A DNA stretch of 64,000 bases from Rhizophagus clarus (Eukaryota > Glomeromycota > Glomeromycetes > Glomerales > Glomeraceae): the NCBI GenBank assembly GCA_015698045.1, contig BLAL01000054.1, positions 496,001 through 560,000 of the forward strand. The letters are read 5' to 3'. The notes beneath the pieces were generated by a model that saw nothing but the letters and a program-made list of their open reading frames with translations, was not told where the DNA came from and searched no databases. Below, in pieces: positions 45,547-58,319 of this stretch. A program made the translations under genes and the position numbers. How positions within the stretch are numbered: position 1 is the first letter of the stretch; each line of letters starts with the position of its first letter.

Positions 45547-46139
45547 AAATAATAATAATTATAATAAACAAAAAATTCTTAAATTTGATATCATTTTATT
45601 TTATGAAATTTATATTGTACTTTTATTACTAATTTTTATAAAATTATTGCATTATTAAGATTCTATATGAAGTCAAAAATATTATATTTAAGTATAAAAT
45701 TTTAAATAATAAAAGTTTTTTATTATATAAAATCTATATATTATATTAAAGTTTAATGTAACTATAATAGTCTATAATTAAATCTTAATAAAATTACCAA
45801 ATTTAATTGCAAATTTTTTTAAAAAAAATGGATATTTTTAAAAATGTATACTCTTAATTAATAAATAATTTTAATTTTTCATTGATAAATAATAATTGGC
45901 ATTACATGATATATATGCCAATCTAATTAAAAAAAAATTTTTTATAAAAGTCTTATTATTTATCAAAATGGATAAGAACTGAATTTCTAGTAAAATTGCA
46001 AACAAATTTATTTGCAATTGCTTATGGTTTAAAAAATAATATGCATAATATACATAATATTAAATTTAATTATAAAATTTATTTGAATATATATATTATA
46101 ATTTATAAATTGTTGCATTAACAGATATGAACATTTGGA
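45547..46139. other. AT-rich DNA, no gene recognised
   Basis: A/T-rich sequence between the hAT element and the LINE remnant, with no coding or repeat signal that I can support. Confidence 0.45.
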
Positions 46140-47900
46140 CTGTATATACGCCCCTATGGTTTATATAATATAACTATATAGACACTGAAATTTTTTCTGA
46201 AGTAGACAACACACAATTCTGTAAAAATAGTTATGCTTCTTCATCCAATTTCAATTGTCAGGTTACTATTCAGTCTATTCTCCATGCACTAGAAGACGAT
46301 GACATCTGGATCAACCAGTGGATTCAAGCTTTACTAAGCGAAGACAAACTCTTTTCAATCAAAGCAACACTTTTCATTTATAAGGAACTTATGTTTTATA
46401 TGAATAGTTCAGTCTAAAATGGCATTCCATTTCATCTTTGATGTCTGTTAGATGACTGCGTGAATCATACATCAACCGTGATGAACCAAAGAGCAGCTTT
46501 TATAGAAACACATTCTTAATATCAATTTTACTCTTGTATAACTAATTGGTCCTCTTCCATGCATGCAGAAATCTTTGCTATTTTTCTAGCTCTTTTAGTA
46601 TATTCATCATCCAGTAGAGTGATAATTTACACTGATAGTAATTGCACAATTTCGTCAATTACCAAAATTTTACAAACTAGAGTGAGATTTTATTCGAAAA
46701 ATTTTAATAATTCTCTTCTTTTACTTTTTATTTTATTTTAATTAAGTATAAGAAACTAGATGTTAATTTTATTAAGGTTAAGACTCATGCAAGTGATCCA
46801 AGAAATGAATTAACAGATGAATTAATAAAGGAAGATGCAGAGAGCCACATTTATCATCAAATCACATTTAATTATAGATCTAGAGAACATAAATTTGTCC
46901 TACACTTCAAAAACACTCCAGTCAAGCAGAAACTTCGCAATTTTTTCAACATGATGAGATTAGTCCAACACTACAATGAATGGAGAAATCTGACTGTAAA
47001 TAATGACATATTCATTCAATGTTCAATTTGATATTAATAGAATGTTACCTAAGCGGCCTTAAATCAAATCAAACATTTTCATTACTTCACTCTGCTGAAA
47101 TGCAATTCATTATGGTGCTTTATGATCAAATTAATACACTAAACTTGCTAGTCAGATTTTGATTTAAATGACGTAAATCTATGCTCTATAAGGATTTTAC
47201 TTTCTAATTTTGTAATGTAGAACAAGATAAAGCTGCCCTGCACCTGATACGGTGCTAGGCTGCTAGCACACAGCTCATTTACAATCTCAAATTTACAGAT
47301 TGCCCAAAGAATATCTTTATCTAATTCTTTCCAACTATGAGAAGTTTTTGTCGAATGCTCATTTGATATCTCAAGTAATTCTATGATGGATAGGCACTTC
47401 AGAACAATCCCAAGATTTCATTGACCTAATCACATGTACAGCAACAGACAAGATGGATACTTTGACATTTCAACATATACAGCGATGCTTTAACTGAATA
47501 GTCTGCCATACCACAGTTTTTTGTGCCAAGCTTTTTCTCAAGTTAACTTGGCTCTTTAAATTACTTATTTGGTAAGAAAGATGTGATCGTATCATTGCCT
47601 GAAAATGATCCAAAGATATCACACAAAAGGATAAAACAGCCTTACTTCTGACATCATTTACTGTACATCACAGTGACTTATACATTTGGACATACATAAT
47701 GATAAGCACACTGAGATTATGATCCTAGATGATCTATACATCAAGCCATCTTTAAAACTTCCTATATTATCATGCAAACAACGCTTCTTGAAAGCTTTAA
47801 ATCTCACCTGGATACAAATGCGTACTTTGATTCACTTGGACAGCTGTTATACTTAAATCTATAAAAAATTACTAGGATTTTACAAGGTTGATTTGTTAGG
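46140..47900 (+). pseudogene. LINE retrotransposon remnant with RNase H domain
   Basis: Broken plus-strand frames read as the 3' part of a LINE ORF2. First come upstream pieces (SILHALEDDDIWINQWIQAL). The RNase H core follows at 46550-46870: SSMHAEIFAIFLALLVYSSS, RVIIYTDSNCTISSITKIL, then KVKTHASDPRNELTDELIKE after a frameshift. Next is a C-terminal region (HYNEWRNLTVNNDIFIQCSI) and decayed tail pieces to 47900. Several stops and frameshifts separate the pieces, so it is dead. No upstream reverse transcriptase remains in view, which fits a 5'-truncated insertion. Confidence 0.75.
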
Positions 47901-49400
47901 AAATTCAGATGATTTATTATTGATTAATTAGGTTGATTTATTTTATTGATGCATATTTTATAGGTTCATTTTATTTATTATTTAATTTAGATTTTTTCTT
48001 TTTTTAGATAGTTTATTTTATTTTAATTTTTTTTAGTTATTAATTTGATTTTAAGATAAAAGTTGTATAGGATGTTTAGAAATTTCTATTCATAGATCAC
48101 ATCTAGCTAAGCTGGATGGGTTTTATAATATATATACATTATTTTTAGTTAAATAATTTACATTTAAATAAAACACGATCTTTAAATTAAAAAAAAAAAA
48201 AAAAAAATTTATAAATTAGCAAATTAAATTTATAATTATAAAATTTACAATAATTTTACTATTTAATCTTTAATAAAGATTTTTTAATTATAATTGAAAT
48301 TATTAAATATATTAGTTATTTATAAATAATAAATTTCATGTAGATCAATTTACTTTGATCTATAAAAATTATAGTAAAAAATTTAAGTAATTTGATTGGC
48401 TATTTATTATAACAAAAGATTTTTGATGTATTTGATTAATTAAATATTATATGTTAATAAAAATCTATCATATTAATTGCTAATCTGCTACCTAAAAACA
48501 ATATTTTTTATTGATTATTTTATAATAAAATTTAGAGAAAAAATTAATTACTTTATTTTGCATTATTTTGTGATTCAGTGATTGGATTTTGATAACTTTA
48601 TAATTCTCAGTATTCTTTTCAAAATAAAAAAAAAAACTTTAAATTTTTATTTTTATTTTTATTATAACAAGAGAATTTATAATTAAAAGTAACAAAACTA
48701 TTAAGATAAATTCAATACATATAAAAATTATGTGAGCATTGATGCTTGATCAAACTAACATTAATTAATAAAATTAAACAAAAAAAAATTATCATGAACA
48801 TCTCAGTTGGAATCTGAAGAAAACAACTTGACCCTGCAGAATATATAAAGTATCACCTCCACCATGAGGTATCAATACCTTAAGCTATGACATTATGACA
48901 TCAATTATCCCTAAACAATACAAAATGTAAGTTGCGTGATCAACTCACATGATTTATATAATAATCAAAAATATCTATAGAGAACCTAATATTTTGCAGG
49001 AGCCCTTTGCAATAACGTTTCTTGTGTGGGGTATCAATTCTATAATGGTATGGATATATATCAACCCTGTAAGAATATTTCTTAATCTAAGAAGAAATTT
49101 TCATTATTTTCTTAAATAGCAAGCGACTGATAATGTGAAGATCAAATATTATGTTTTGTAAACTTGAAATTCAAATTAGAGATTATATAATAAAGAAAAA
49201 ACTAAAGATGTAGTTAAAAATTGTTCTAAAAATGTAACTAAAGAATGAGGTACAAAATCTCATAAAAAATCAATAAAAGAATTATGAGACTCTGAAAATG
49301 CCTAAATATTTAAACTAATTAAATCTTGTACAGAAATATGATGTTGAGTCTGAATAAAAATGAATTCACAAATGTACAATAATATTAACTGTAAATGCGA
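47901..49400. other. AT-rich DNA, no gene recognised
   Basis: Contains an A tract at 48190-48206 and a less AT-biased block near 48800-49070 that I cannot assign. Short minus-strand frames near its right end lead into the next LINE remnant. Confidence 0.4.
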
Positions 49401-49419
49401 ATAGATAAGATTAGCTGTT

Positions 49420-50215
49420 TCTAGGCAAATTCAAATATGCAATAAGATTTTTGGGAAAGACCACATAGGAAACAATCAGCATCACCATAAACGTTATAGA
49501 AATAAATTTTTGTATATTCCAAAGTAGGAAGTTCGTCCAAGAATAATTTGATCTTAAATGATTTAATTGCAAGTTCTTTGAATGAAGTAATAGAAGGTGA
49601 TTCTAATGAAGATAACAAGATGTATAGTATATATTTCCAATTAATAGAAAGATCAGAAGAACGATATTTCAAAAATCTATTTAAATTATAAAGAGTTTCA
49701 AAATTTAAACAGTCAGAAAATGATTTTAAGAACTGACGAAGATTTCGTTTAATAGGAATATTGCTTTACAAGAAAAAGACCACTAGATTAATAGGGGCAA
49801 TAGTTTTAAAGATAAGAAAAGAATACGTATTCAAATAAGCGTCTTTAACTAAACAGTCAATAACATTGTTTTGATAACAATCAGAATGAGCAGAAATTTT
49901 ATGCAATATAACATGTAAATTGTTGTCAAAAACAAGGTTAAATATGTAAGCTTATATAATATTGGAGGAAGAAATATTAAAGGTTTCACAATTTTTAATT
50001 AAAAAAAACGTTTCGCAACGTTTTTTTTTAATTAAAAATACTTTGAAAAAACGTTTTGCAACATTTTTTCTTTAAATTAATTAAAAAACGTTATGAAACG
50101 TTTTTTATTAATTAAAATACTTTAAAAAAAGCACTAAGGTGATGTGGATAATCAATAAATTTGTTAAATATAAAAATAGCTGATTGAGAATCAGTATGTA
50201 TAGTAACTGAACTAA
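49420..50215 (-). pseudogene. Second LINE remnant (RNase H and C-terminal region), opposite strand
   Basis: On the minus strand the order is VTIHTDSQSAIFIFNKFIDY (RNase H strand with catalytic Asp, about 50210-50150), a foldback insert with CGTTTCGCAACG-type palindromes (about 49990-50140), then LHVILHKISAHSDCYQNNVI, and finally LSINWKYILYIL to DADCFLCGLSQ (49430-49672). The pattern matches the LINE at 46.1 kb but sequence differs, so it is another family member. At least one stop and the insert inactivate it. Confidence 0.7.
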
Positions 50216-50945
50216 AAAAAAAAAAAACTTTAAATTGAATAGTATATTATGAAATAAATATAAAAAACTATTTTTTAAAAAATATTATATTGTATTTAAT
50301 ATGTACTTGAAAAATAGTTTTTTTAATTATCTTGTGATATATCAAATCAATTTTAAAAATCTTTTTTTTTATTTTAAAAAGAATATCAAGAATTATTAAA
50401 TAACTTAATAGTTTATTAAAATCAAATTAATAGATTATAAAACAATTCAAAATAATGCTTTTAATTTTTTATCTTAAATTTAATTAATAACAAAGTATCA
50501 ATTTTAATAATTAAAGATTTGCTATATTAAGAATTGATCATAGTTGACTCACAATATAACAACCCTTCTAGTTTTTATCATAAGATTATAATGAAAAATT
50601 TTAAAGGATTTAATTGGTTACTTTATTATAATAAAAGTTATTATTGTATTTAATTTGTTAAATATCATATGATAGGTAATAATTTGCTATAATATAAATT
50701 TGTTATATTGAGAGTTGACTATATATTTAATTTTATATTATTAAAAAATTAATTAATTTATTATTTTATAATATTAAATAATTAGTTATATAACAGTTAT
50801 ATAACATTATAATTATTATTTATATATATTTACAAAAGTATTAAATTTACTTAAAAATATATGATAATTTTATAAAAATTAATATAATTTACAAAAATTC
50901 AAAATTATGATATATAAATGTTAAATTTAATTTAAAGTTATCTAA
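50216..50945. other. AT-rich DNA, no gene recognised
   Basis: A/T-rich sequence between the LINE remnant and the palindromic element pair. No feature stands out. Confidence 0.4.
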
Positions 50946-52493
50946 GTGCCACCCTGGATGATATCAGTTTTTTTGCCATCCCTATCACATGACTTAAAAA
51001 TATAATTTGATTGGCTAATTTTTAATCAGTTAATTTTTAACTTTAAGATTTTTTTTTTTAAAAAAAATTTTCATAAGAATTAAATTTTGATAAAATATAA
51101 TATAAATACAATAATTAAACATCTGAAATAACTTAATAAACTTTAGTAATTTTTTTATTAAAATTTGTAATTTTGTATTGTATCATATATGCTATAGATA
51201 AACAATTATTTATTTAGTTTACAGTACTAGTAATAAATGACATGAATGACATCTAATAATAAATTACAATAATAAAAAAAGAGATGTATAATGAAAAGAA
51301 GTAAAAAGGATAAAGTAAAATAAGAAAGAAAATGAGAAATAGAAAAAGAAATCAAGAATGAAGAAGGAATAAAAGAAATAAAAATAATGATGAAAGGAGA
51401 GATCAAGGATGAAGAGGGAATGAAAGAAATGATCAAGGATAAAATAATGATGAAAGGAGCAATTAAGGATAAAAAGTGAATGAAAGGATAAAATAATAAT
51501 GAAAAGAGAGATCAAGGATGAAGGGGAATAATAGTAATGATTAAGGATAAAATAATAATAAAAGGAGAGATCAAGGATGAAGAAGGAACAAATGAAATGA
51601 TCAAAAACAAAATAATGATGAAAGAAGCGATTAATAATAAAGAGGGAATGAAAAAAACAATCAAGGATGAAATAATGATGAAAGGAAAGATCAAGGATGA
51701 GAGGAAACAAAAGTAATGATTAATGATGAAATAATAATAAAAGGAGAGATCAAGGATGAAGAGGAAATAAAGAAATGATTAAGGACGAAAGAAATGATCA
51801 AAAATGAAAGAGAGAATAAAGAGAATCATCAAGAAGGAAAAGAGAATAAAAAGAATGATAAAGAATAAAAGGAAAAGCAAAAAAAACAAAAATGGAAGCA
51901 AAAGAAATAATAAAAGATGAAAGTAATAGTAAAAAGAAATGATAAAGGACGAGAGAGAATAAAAGAACAATGAAGGATGAAAGAATTATGAAAAGGTGTG
52001 ATAAAGAACAAAATAAAAAATGAAAATATCCAAAACAAAATGAAAATAAAATTGCAAAAAAAAGAAAAGCCCAGCCAAAAAAAAATAAGAAAAAATGGTT
52101 AGTTAAAGAAGACAAATTTAAAGATTCAAAGTGTCTTGAACTTACTATTTATTAGAAACTTGATGACAAAGTTTAAAGCCGTTAACCGTCAAAAAGATTA
52201 ACCTGCAAAAGAAAATGTTAATATTAATTAACAAAAAAAAATTGACAATACTAAAAAAGAAACTTACTAGAAGCTTCCAAATCAAGAAAATAAGCACTTA
52301 TAAAAAAAAGAACGTTATTTAATGCTGATTTATAATAAAAAAAAATGATTTAAAAAAATAAAACATACTGAAAGTAATGAAAGTAAAAAGAGCAAAATTA
52401 AAAAAAAATCGTGTATAAAAAAATTAAATAAACAATTAATTTAGAATCATGTGATAGATGTAGTAAAAAATCATATACCACCTGGGATGGCAC
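50946..52493 (-). mobile_element. Long-TIR element, copy 1 (left arm of 3.5-kb palindrome)
   Basis: The ends begin GTGCCACCCTGGATGAT and, in complement, GTGCCATCCCAGGTGGTAT. Next inside is CCATCCCTATCACATGA, so the inverted ends extend at least 50 bp. On the minus strand the interior has splice-like units (about 52115-52290) followed by a pyrimidine tract (51280-52110). It is an inverted, roughly 85-90% similar copy of 52650-54410 over the parts I compared. No transposase is present; TAA lies on both outer sides, which would suit a Harbinger-type target but is weak in AT-rich DNA. Confidence 0.75.
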
Positions 52494-52649
52494 TAACAAT
52501 TTTTTATTTAATTTAATTTGCTAAAACTTAAAATATAAGTTTAAGTTAAATTTAATTAAATTTACTAAAATTTAAATATGAATTATATTAAAAATATTTA
52601 GAATATTAATTAAAAAAACTTATAAATATTTAAGAAAGAAAAATTATTG
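52494..52649. other. Spacer at the centre of the palindrome
   Basis: 156 bp of AT-rich DNA whose two edges are themselves complementary (TAACAATTTTTTATTT and AAAAATTATTG), so the inverted symmetry passes beyond the element ends. Confidence 0.6.
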
Positions 52650-54410
52650 GTGCCACCCCGGATGGTACATGATTTTTTGCCACCCCTATCACGTGATTCT
52701 AAATTAATTGTTTATTTTGTTTTTTATACGCGATTTTTTTTTTAATTTTTTGCCGCTTTTTACTTTTGTTATTTTCAGTATGTTTTATTTTTTTAAATTG
52801 TTTTTTTTATTATAAATTGGCATTAAATAATGTTTTTTTTTGTAAGTGCTTATTTTCTTAGCTTGGGAGCTTCTGGTAAGTTTCTTTTTTAGCATTGTTA
52901 ATTTTTTTTTTGTTAATTAACGTTAACACTTTCTTTTGCAGGTTAATCTTTTTGACGGTTAACAGCTTTAGACTTTGTCATCAAGTTTCCAGTAAATGGT
53001 AAGTTCAAGACATTTTGAATCTTTAGATTTGCCTTCTTTAACTAACCATCTTTTCTTATTTTTTTTTCGGCTGGGCTTTTCTTTTTTTGCGATTTTATTT
53101 TCATTTTGTTTTGGGTATTTTCATTTTTTATTTCGTTCTTTATCACACCTTTTCATAATTCTTTCATCCTTCATTGTTTTTTTGTTCCCTCTCGTCCTTT
53201 ATCATTTCTTTTTATTATTACTTTCATCTTTTATTGTTTCTTTTGCTTCCACTTTCGTTTCTTTTGCTTCCCCTTTCATTCTTTATCGTTCCTTTTATTC
53301 CCTTTTCCTTCTTGATCATTCCTTTTGTTCTCTCTTTCATCTTTGATCATTCCTTTCGTCCTTAATCGTTTCTTTTATTTCCTCTTCATCCTTGGTCTCT
53401 CCTTTTATTATTATTTCATCATTAATCATTACTTTTGTTTCCCCCTTATCCTTGATCTCTCCTTTCATCATTATTTCATCCTTGATTGTTCCTTTCATTC
53501 CTTCTTCATTCTTAATCTCTCCTTTTATTATTATTTCATCCTTAAATGTTACTTTTGTTCCCCTTCATCCTTGATCTCTCCTTTCATTGTTATTTTATCC
53601 TTTCATTTCCCTTTTATCCTTAATTGCTCCTTTCATCATTATTTTATTCTTAATCATTTCTTTCATTCCCTCTTCATCCTTGATCTCTCCGTTCATCATT
53701 ATTTTCGTTTCTTTCATTTCCTCTTCATTCTTGATCTCCCCTTTCATCATTATTTCGTCCTTGATTGTTATTTTGTGCCCCCTTCATCCTTAATCGTTTC
53801 TCTTTTGTCATTATTTCATCCTTGATCTTTTTTTTTTGTTCTCTTTTTGTCTTTGATTGCTCTTTGCATTACTATCTTGTCCTTGATCATTTATTTCGTT
53901 CCTCTTTCATTTTTGATTACTCCTTTCAGCATTCTTTTATTCCTGATCACTCCTTTCATCATTATCTTCCTTGATCTCTCTTTTCATCATCCCTTCATCC
54001 TCGATTTCTCTTTTTGTTCCTCATTTTCTTTCTTATTTTACTTTATCCCTTTTACTTCTTTTCATTATACATCTCTTTCTTTACTATTGTAATTTGTTAT
54101 TAGATGTCATTCGTATTATTTATTACTAGTACTGTAAACTAAATAAATAATTATTTATCTATAGCATATATGATACAATACAAAATTACAAATTTTAATA
54201 AAAAAGTTACTAAAATTTATTAAGTTATTTCAGATGTTTTACTATTATATTTATATTGTATTTTATCAAAATTTAATTCTTATGAAAATTTTTTTTATAA
54301 AAAAAAATTTTAAAGTTAAAAATTAACTGATTAAAAATTAGCCAATCAAATTATATTTTTAAGTCATGTGATAGGGGTGGCAGAAAAACTGATACCACCT
54401 GGGGTGGCAC
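52650..54410 (+). mobile_element. Long-TIR element, copy 2 (right arm of palindrome)
   Basis: Ends GTGCCACCCCGGATGGTAC and complement GTGCCACCCCAGGTGGTATC, each followed by a CACGTGA or CACATGA motif. The interior has, on the plus strand, an acceptor TTTTCTTAG (52861), a short unit with GTAAGTTTC, a TTTTGCAG acceptor (52942), about 55 nt ending AAATG, a GTAAGTTC donor (52998), then a 1-kb pyrimidine tract (53030-54080) of ATCCTTGATCTCTCCTTTC-like words. The many Ser/Phe/Ile/Leu frames in the tract are by-products of T/C composition. Confidence 0.75.
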
Positions 54411-54558
54411 CTAGATAACTTCTTTAAGAAAATATTAAAATTTAAATAAACTCAATTAAAAATATATTATTGTTATTTTTTATCAAAAATAATATATATA
54501 ATTATACAAAAATTAAATTCACAACTCTTTCTACTGATTACTTAGCCTAATATTCTTA

Positions 54559-56260
54559 AATGACTTTTTTATGTTTTACTTGCTTAGTTTTTCTATTTCC
54601 TATAATACAACCCCACCTTTTCTTCGCAGCAATGGACTCTTTGCATCTGCAACAGGTTAAGAAAAAGTTAAAGCTTAAGCTTTCTACACAAACCACTACT
54701 TTATTATACAATTTATTACTTAGAATACCTCAATTTGATGAAGGCATAACTGTATTCACACCTGTAGCTGCTAACTTGTTCAAAAACTTTTTGGACTACT
54801 GACTAGACTTAGGTCTTCAAAAAGTCAAACCTAAAGCTTTCATTCAACAAATAGTGGTAACTAATGTTATAGGGACTCTCTGTTATATCTTTTCCGCAGC
54901 TCTTCTAGACACCATCATTTTTTTAACGTTTGACAAATATCACGTGTAATAGATGAACAGATAGATGCGATCAATAAATTATACTAATCAGATCTAAAAA
55001 ATCTGACAAACAAAGGTAAATCAAAATGGCAAGATCTACCTAATGATCAACCAAAAATAAATATAGATACAAATGCATTGTACTAATCAAATACGTCAAT
55101 GAGCATGCAATTGCCCCCTAATCCTCCCATTTTTACTAAATCCAAAAATTTCTGGCCTTCAGTACTGACTAAGAATCAGAAAAAAAAGTTAAAGAAAAAA
55201 AAAAGCTGTGAAAAAAATTCATTTCCTACAGAAAAACAACCTCTTCTCTTTAACTGTGTCACCTGATTCTACTTGGCTCTTGCTAGTCAGCACCAATAGT
55301 CTAAAAAACTACTGATATCTAGTTTTATCACTCCTTCAGCATGCTCTGACTCAAATGATAGGCTTCAGCTATAAAGAAAATGAAGTTATAAGACAGTTAT
55401 GTAAAAATAAGTAACCTTATTATTACTAGATACCAACTTGAACAAGAAGAATAATGGCTCTTATTAGACCTGATAATGTATGATATTCCAGTCAAATGGA
55501 CCAATTATGAGAATTGAATAAGTGGAGAAAAGTGGTTTCAATTAGTATGCGATTGCAGAATAAATATTTAATAGTAAGAGTTTAACTAATTCTTAACCAT
55601 AATTGTTTGAAGGTTTACAATAATGGTGATTGGACAGTCTCTCTTAGAAATATTTCTATTTGATGATTTCCCACCTTTTGAAATCTTGCTGAACATAAAT
55701 AGCGCAAAAAATTTTAGACTGTCATCCCTAATATACCTAAGGATATGAATTACGAATCACTGTTTTTTAATGGCAAATCAAACCAATTTTTAATTGATAG
55801 TAATATTAACTTCTTTAAGATTGTTAAAGAACAGAACAGGTCACAGTTTCTTATAGGATATTTCACAACATGGGATGCACTCTCTAGAAGAATCCTGTAT
55901 AAGCAATAATGAAAAGACACAGAACTCGCATAGTGTCATCACTTTATTCCATTCTTCTGTTTTATCAAAAAACATCTGATTAAATCTCAATCAGATAATT
56001 CTCCTGGTAAGGCTACCTTTTGCTCCAAATTTATGACTGGAGCTAACAAGGTACTTCATGAGACACAATAATCTCCAAATTACAAATTAAAGAATACATT
56101 TTCGCCAAATCTTTCATCTTCTAAGAAGCCTAACAAGCAGGTTAATAGATTTAATCAGTCTAATCATCACAAATCACGAGAGTCTAATAGTTCGCAACCT
56201 AGTATCAAAAATAAGGTTGAACTCAAACAGCTATTGGAACAATTGATTAGTTTGTATTGT
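54559..56260 (+). pseudogene. Retroelement ORF1-like remnant
   Basis: A chain of plus-strand pieces in shifting frames starts with ATG 54559 (80 codons; MDSLHLQQVKKKLKLKLST, LLRIPQFDEGITVFTPVAAN). It continues with FTKSKNFWPSVLTKNQKKK, WTVSLRNIS, FPTFWNLAEHK, TVIPNIPKDM, IGYFTTWDAL and a Ser/Asn/Lys-rich end (NLSSSKKPNKQVNRFNQSNH) at 56240. This order resembles a repeated protein family I associate with LINE ORF1 or similar in Rhizophagus, from memory only. Many stops break it. From 56261 to 56480 follows a 3'-UTR-like stretch. Confidence 0.5.
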
Positions 56261-56580
56261 TAACATACTAGTAATAGAGGGTTAGTCATTGGAGGGATAG
56301 GCATTTCTAACCAATTTTTTGTTTTTTAAAGATTAGCCTTCTTTATAATTTCTCTTTGTATGTTTTATTTTCTTTATTCCTTTATTTTAGTAATTTATTA
56401 GACGACTAGCTGAACTGTGTCTTTTTAGAGGCTTGGAGTGTATTTTCATGTATAGAAGTGATAAATGTTTATCTTATCTTTTTATAAATAAAATGACACA
56501 ATATTTACGTTTTTAAAAAATATATATATATATATATATAGTTATATTTTCTATAGTAAATTTTAATATAATGAAGAATA

Positions 56581-56761
56581 TCCCATATTTTTCCAAAATT
56601 AAGCATCACTTTTTGCAAGAATTTTGAATAAAAAGTTTGAAGGGTGTTTAATTTTGGAAGTTTTTTTATTAGTATTTCATATATGATTTTTTTTAACAAG
56701 ACTTGAAAAGTTTGGGGTGATGCTTAATTTCAAGGGGGTGACTAATATTTGAAAAATATGG
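56581..56761. mobile_element. 181-bp Tc1/mariner-type MITE
   Basis: CCATATTTTTC at the left end (from 56583) and its complement GAAAAATATGG at the right end are flanked by TA (56579-56580 and 56762-56763). Further inside, AAATTAAGCATCAC and its complement GTGATGCTTAATTT also pair. Confidence 0.75.
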
Positions 56762-56763
56762 TA

Positions 56764-58319
56764 ATATAACAAACCATTAAATAATATAGCAAAGCTTGAA
56801 TTAAAGTAAAAAATTGAAAATATAAAAGAGAATATGAAAGTAATATTATATGTAACAGTTTAAATTACTGATAGTTCAATTAAAAAGTAAAATGAGTATA
56901 TAAAGAAATGTTTTAATTATAAAAAAATGAGTTTTTTCTATAGCAATATAATATTTCTGGTAAAGAATATGCAAAAAGTATTAGTTGGTAAAATAAAAGA
57001 AAATTTATAGTTTATTAATTACTTTATTTTTTAAGTAAATATTTACACTATAATTATAATATGATACATATATATAAAATAATTAATAACAATGTACTAG
57101 TAATTTATTTAATAATGCTTGAATAGAAATATTACAATATAAAAACATACCTTTTTATTGCCTTTTATTTTTCCAAGTTATTTCTTATTCTACAGAACTA
57201 AAATAATTTTAAAAAAACTTAGTTTTTTTAGAATATTTCAGTATCTAATGGCCATAAAAAGATAAAATTTAATTTGTTAAATTTCTCTTATTAATGTAAT
57301 CTAATGATAACAATTTTGTATCTCTAAAATTAATAAATAACTGGTTATCTTAATATGTATTTTTTTAGTTTTTTAATAATAACTTTTTATTTTAATAATT
57401 ACAAAATGATTAATTCTAGGTTTTTAGAATATTCTCATTAAAACCTATAAAATGATACTAATATTCCTAGCATCAATAGATGGCAAATACATTAATTTAA
57501 AATTTTATTATATAATTACAATAATTCATTATGATTCTTTCTTGAAAATCTATTAATCAATTAGAATTTTTTTTTAAAAAATTTTTACATAAAAAATATT
57601 ATAAAATTTAATGTAAAATATTATTTTTTAATTCATTACTTTTAAAATAGTCAAAAAAATCGCTAATAATGATCTACAAAATTCCTTAAAAATTTGGATG
57701 GAATACAGAATAAGGGATACCAAAAGTTTTCTTTAAGGAACTAGATTTTGGGCAAGCATGAAAGATTTATTTTTACAAAATTTGTTACCAAATAAATTTT
57801 TATAAAATTTGCTTTATATAAACTTTTATTACATAAATATATAATAAAATTACAAGGAAATACGGTATTATTACACATTACACATATAAAGTATACAACT
57901 CATTTTATACGATGAGATTAAAGATCCCGATAGCACACCATTCAATACTGTTAAAGACGATACATTCCGTTCACCAAGATTATGTATGTTATATTTAATC
58001 GGGGAGTAAGCAGTTAGGTTATATGTTCCTACTCATTGTATGTCTTAAGGATTCATGTATTGGACAACCCTGGATATATTCATTCATTAGTATGAAAATT
58101 TTGAACTCTATCTCAACGGAATTTGTTTTACTTACAATAAGCGTACATCAATAATCTTGCATTTTTCTTAAAAACTTCTAAAATTTCAATAGTTATTAAT
58201 TGTGTTGACTATAACTTAAAACATAAATATTAAGGAATAATTTAACATCATCGTCATTTTGTGTACAAAAATTATGATAATGCGAGTTCGGACGAAATTT
58301 ATATCCGACATACATATCC
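56764..58319. other. AT-rich DNA, no gene recognised
   Basis: About 1.5 kb. The right third (57880-58300) is less AT-biased and has single ATCCCGATAG- and ATCCGAC-type words, but I find no gene. Confidence 0.4.

Noticed and set aside
51227..52115. Several minus-strand frames up to 148 codons
   Set aside because: Same reason: they lie in the polypyrimidine tract of the palindrome's left arm and overlap in several frames. The mirror frames at 52996-54092 are rejected likewise.
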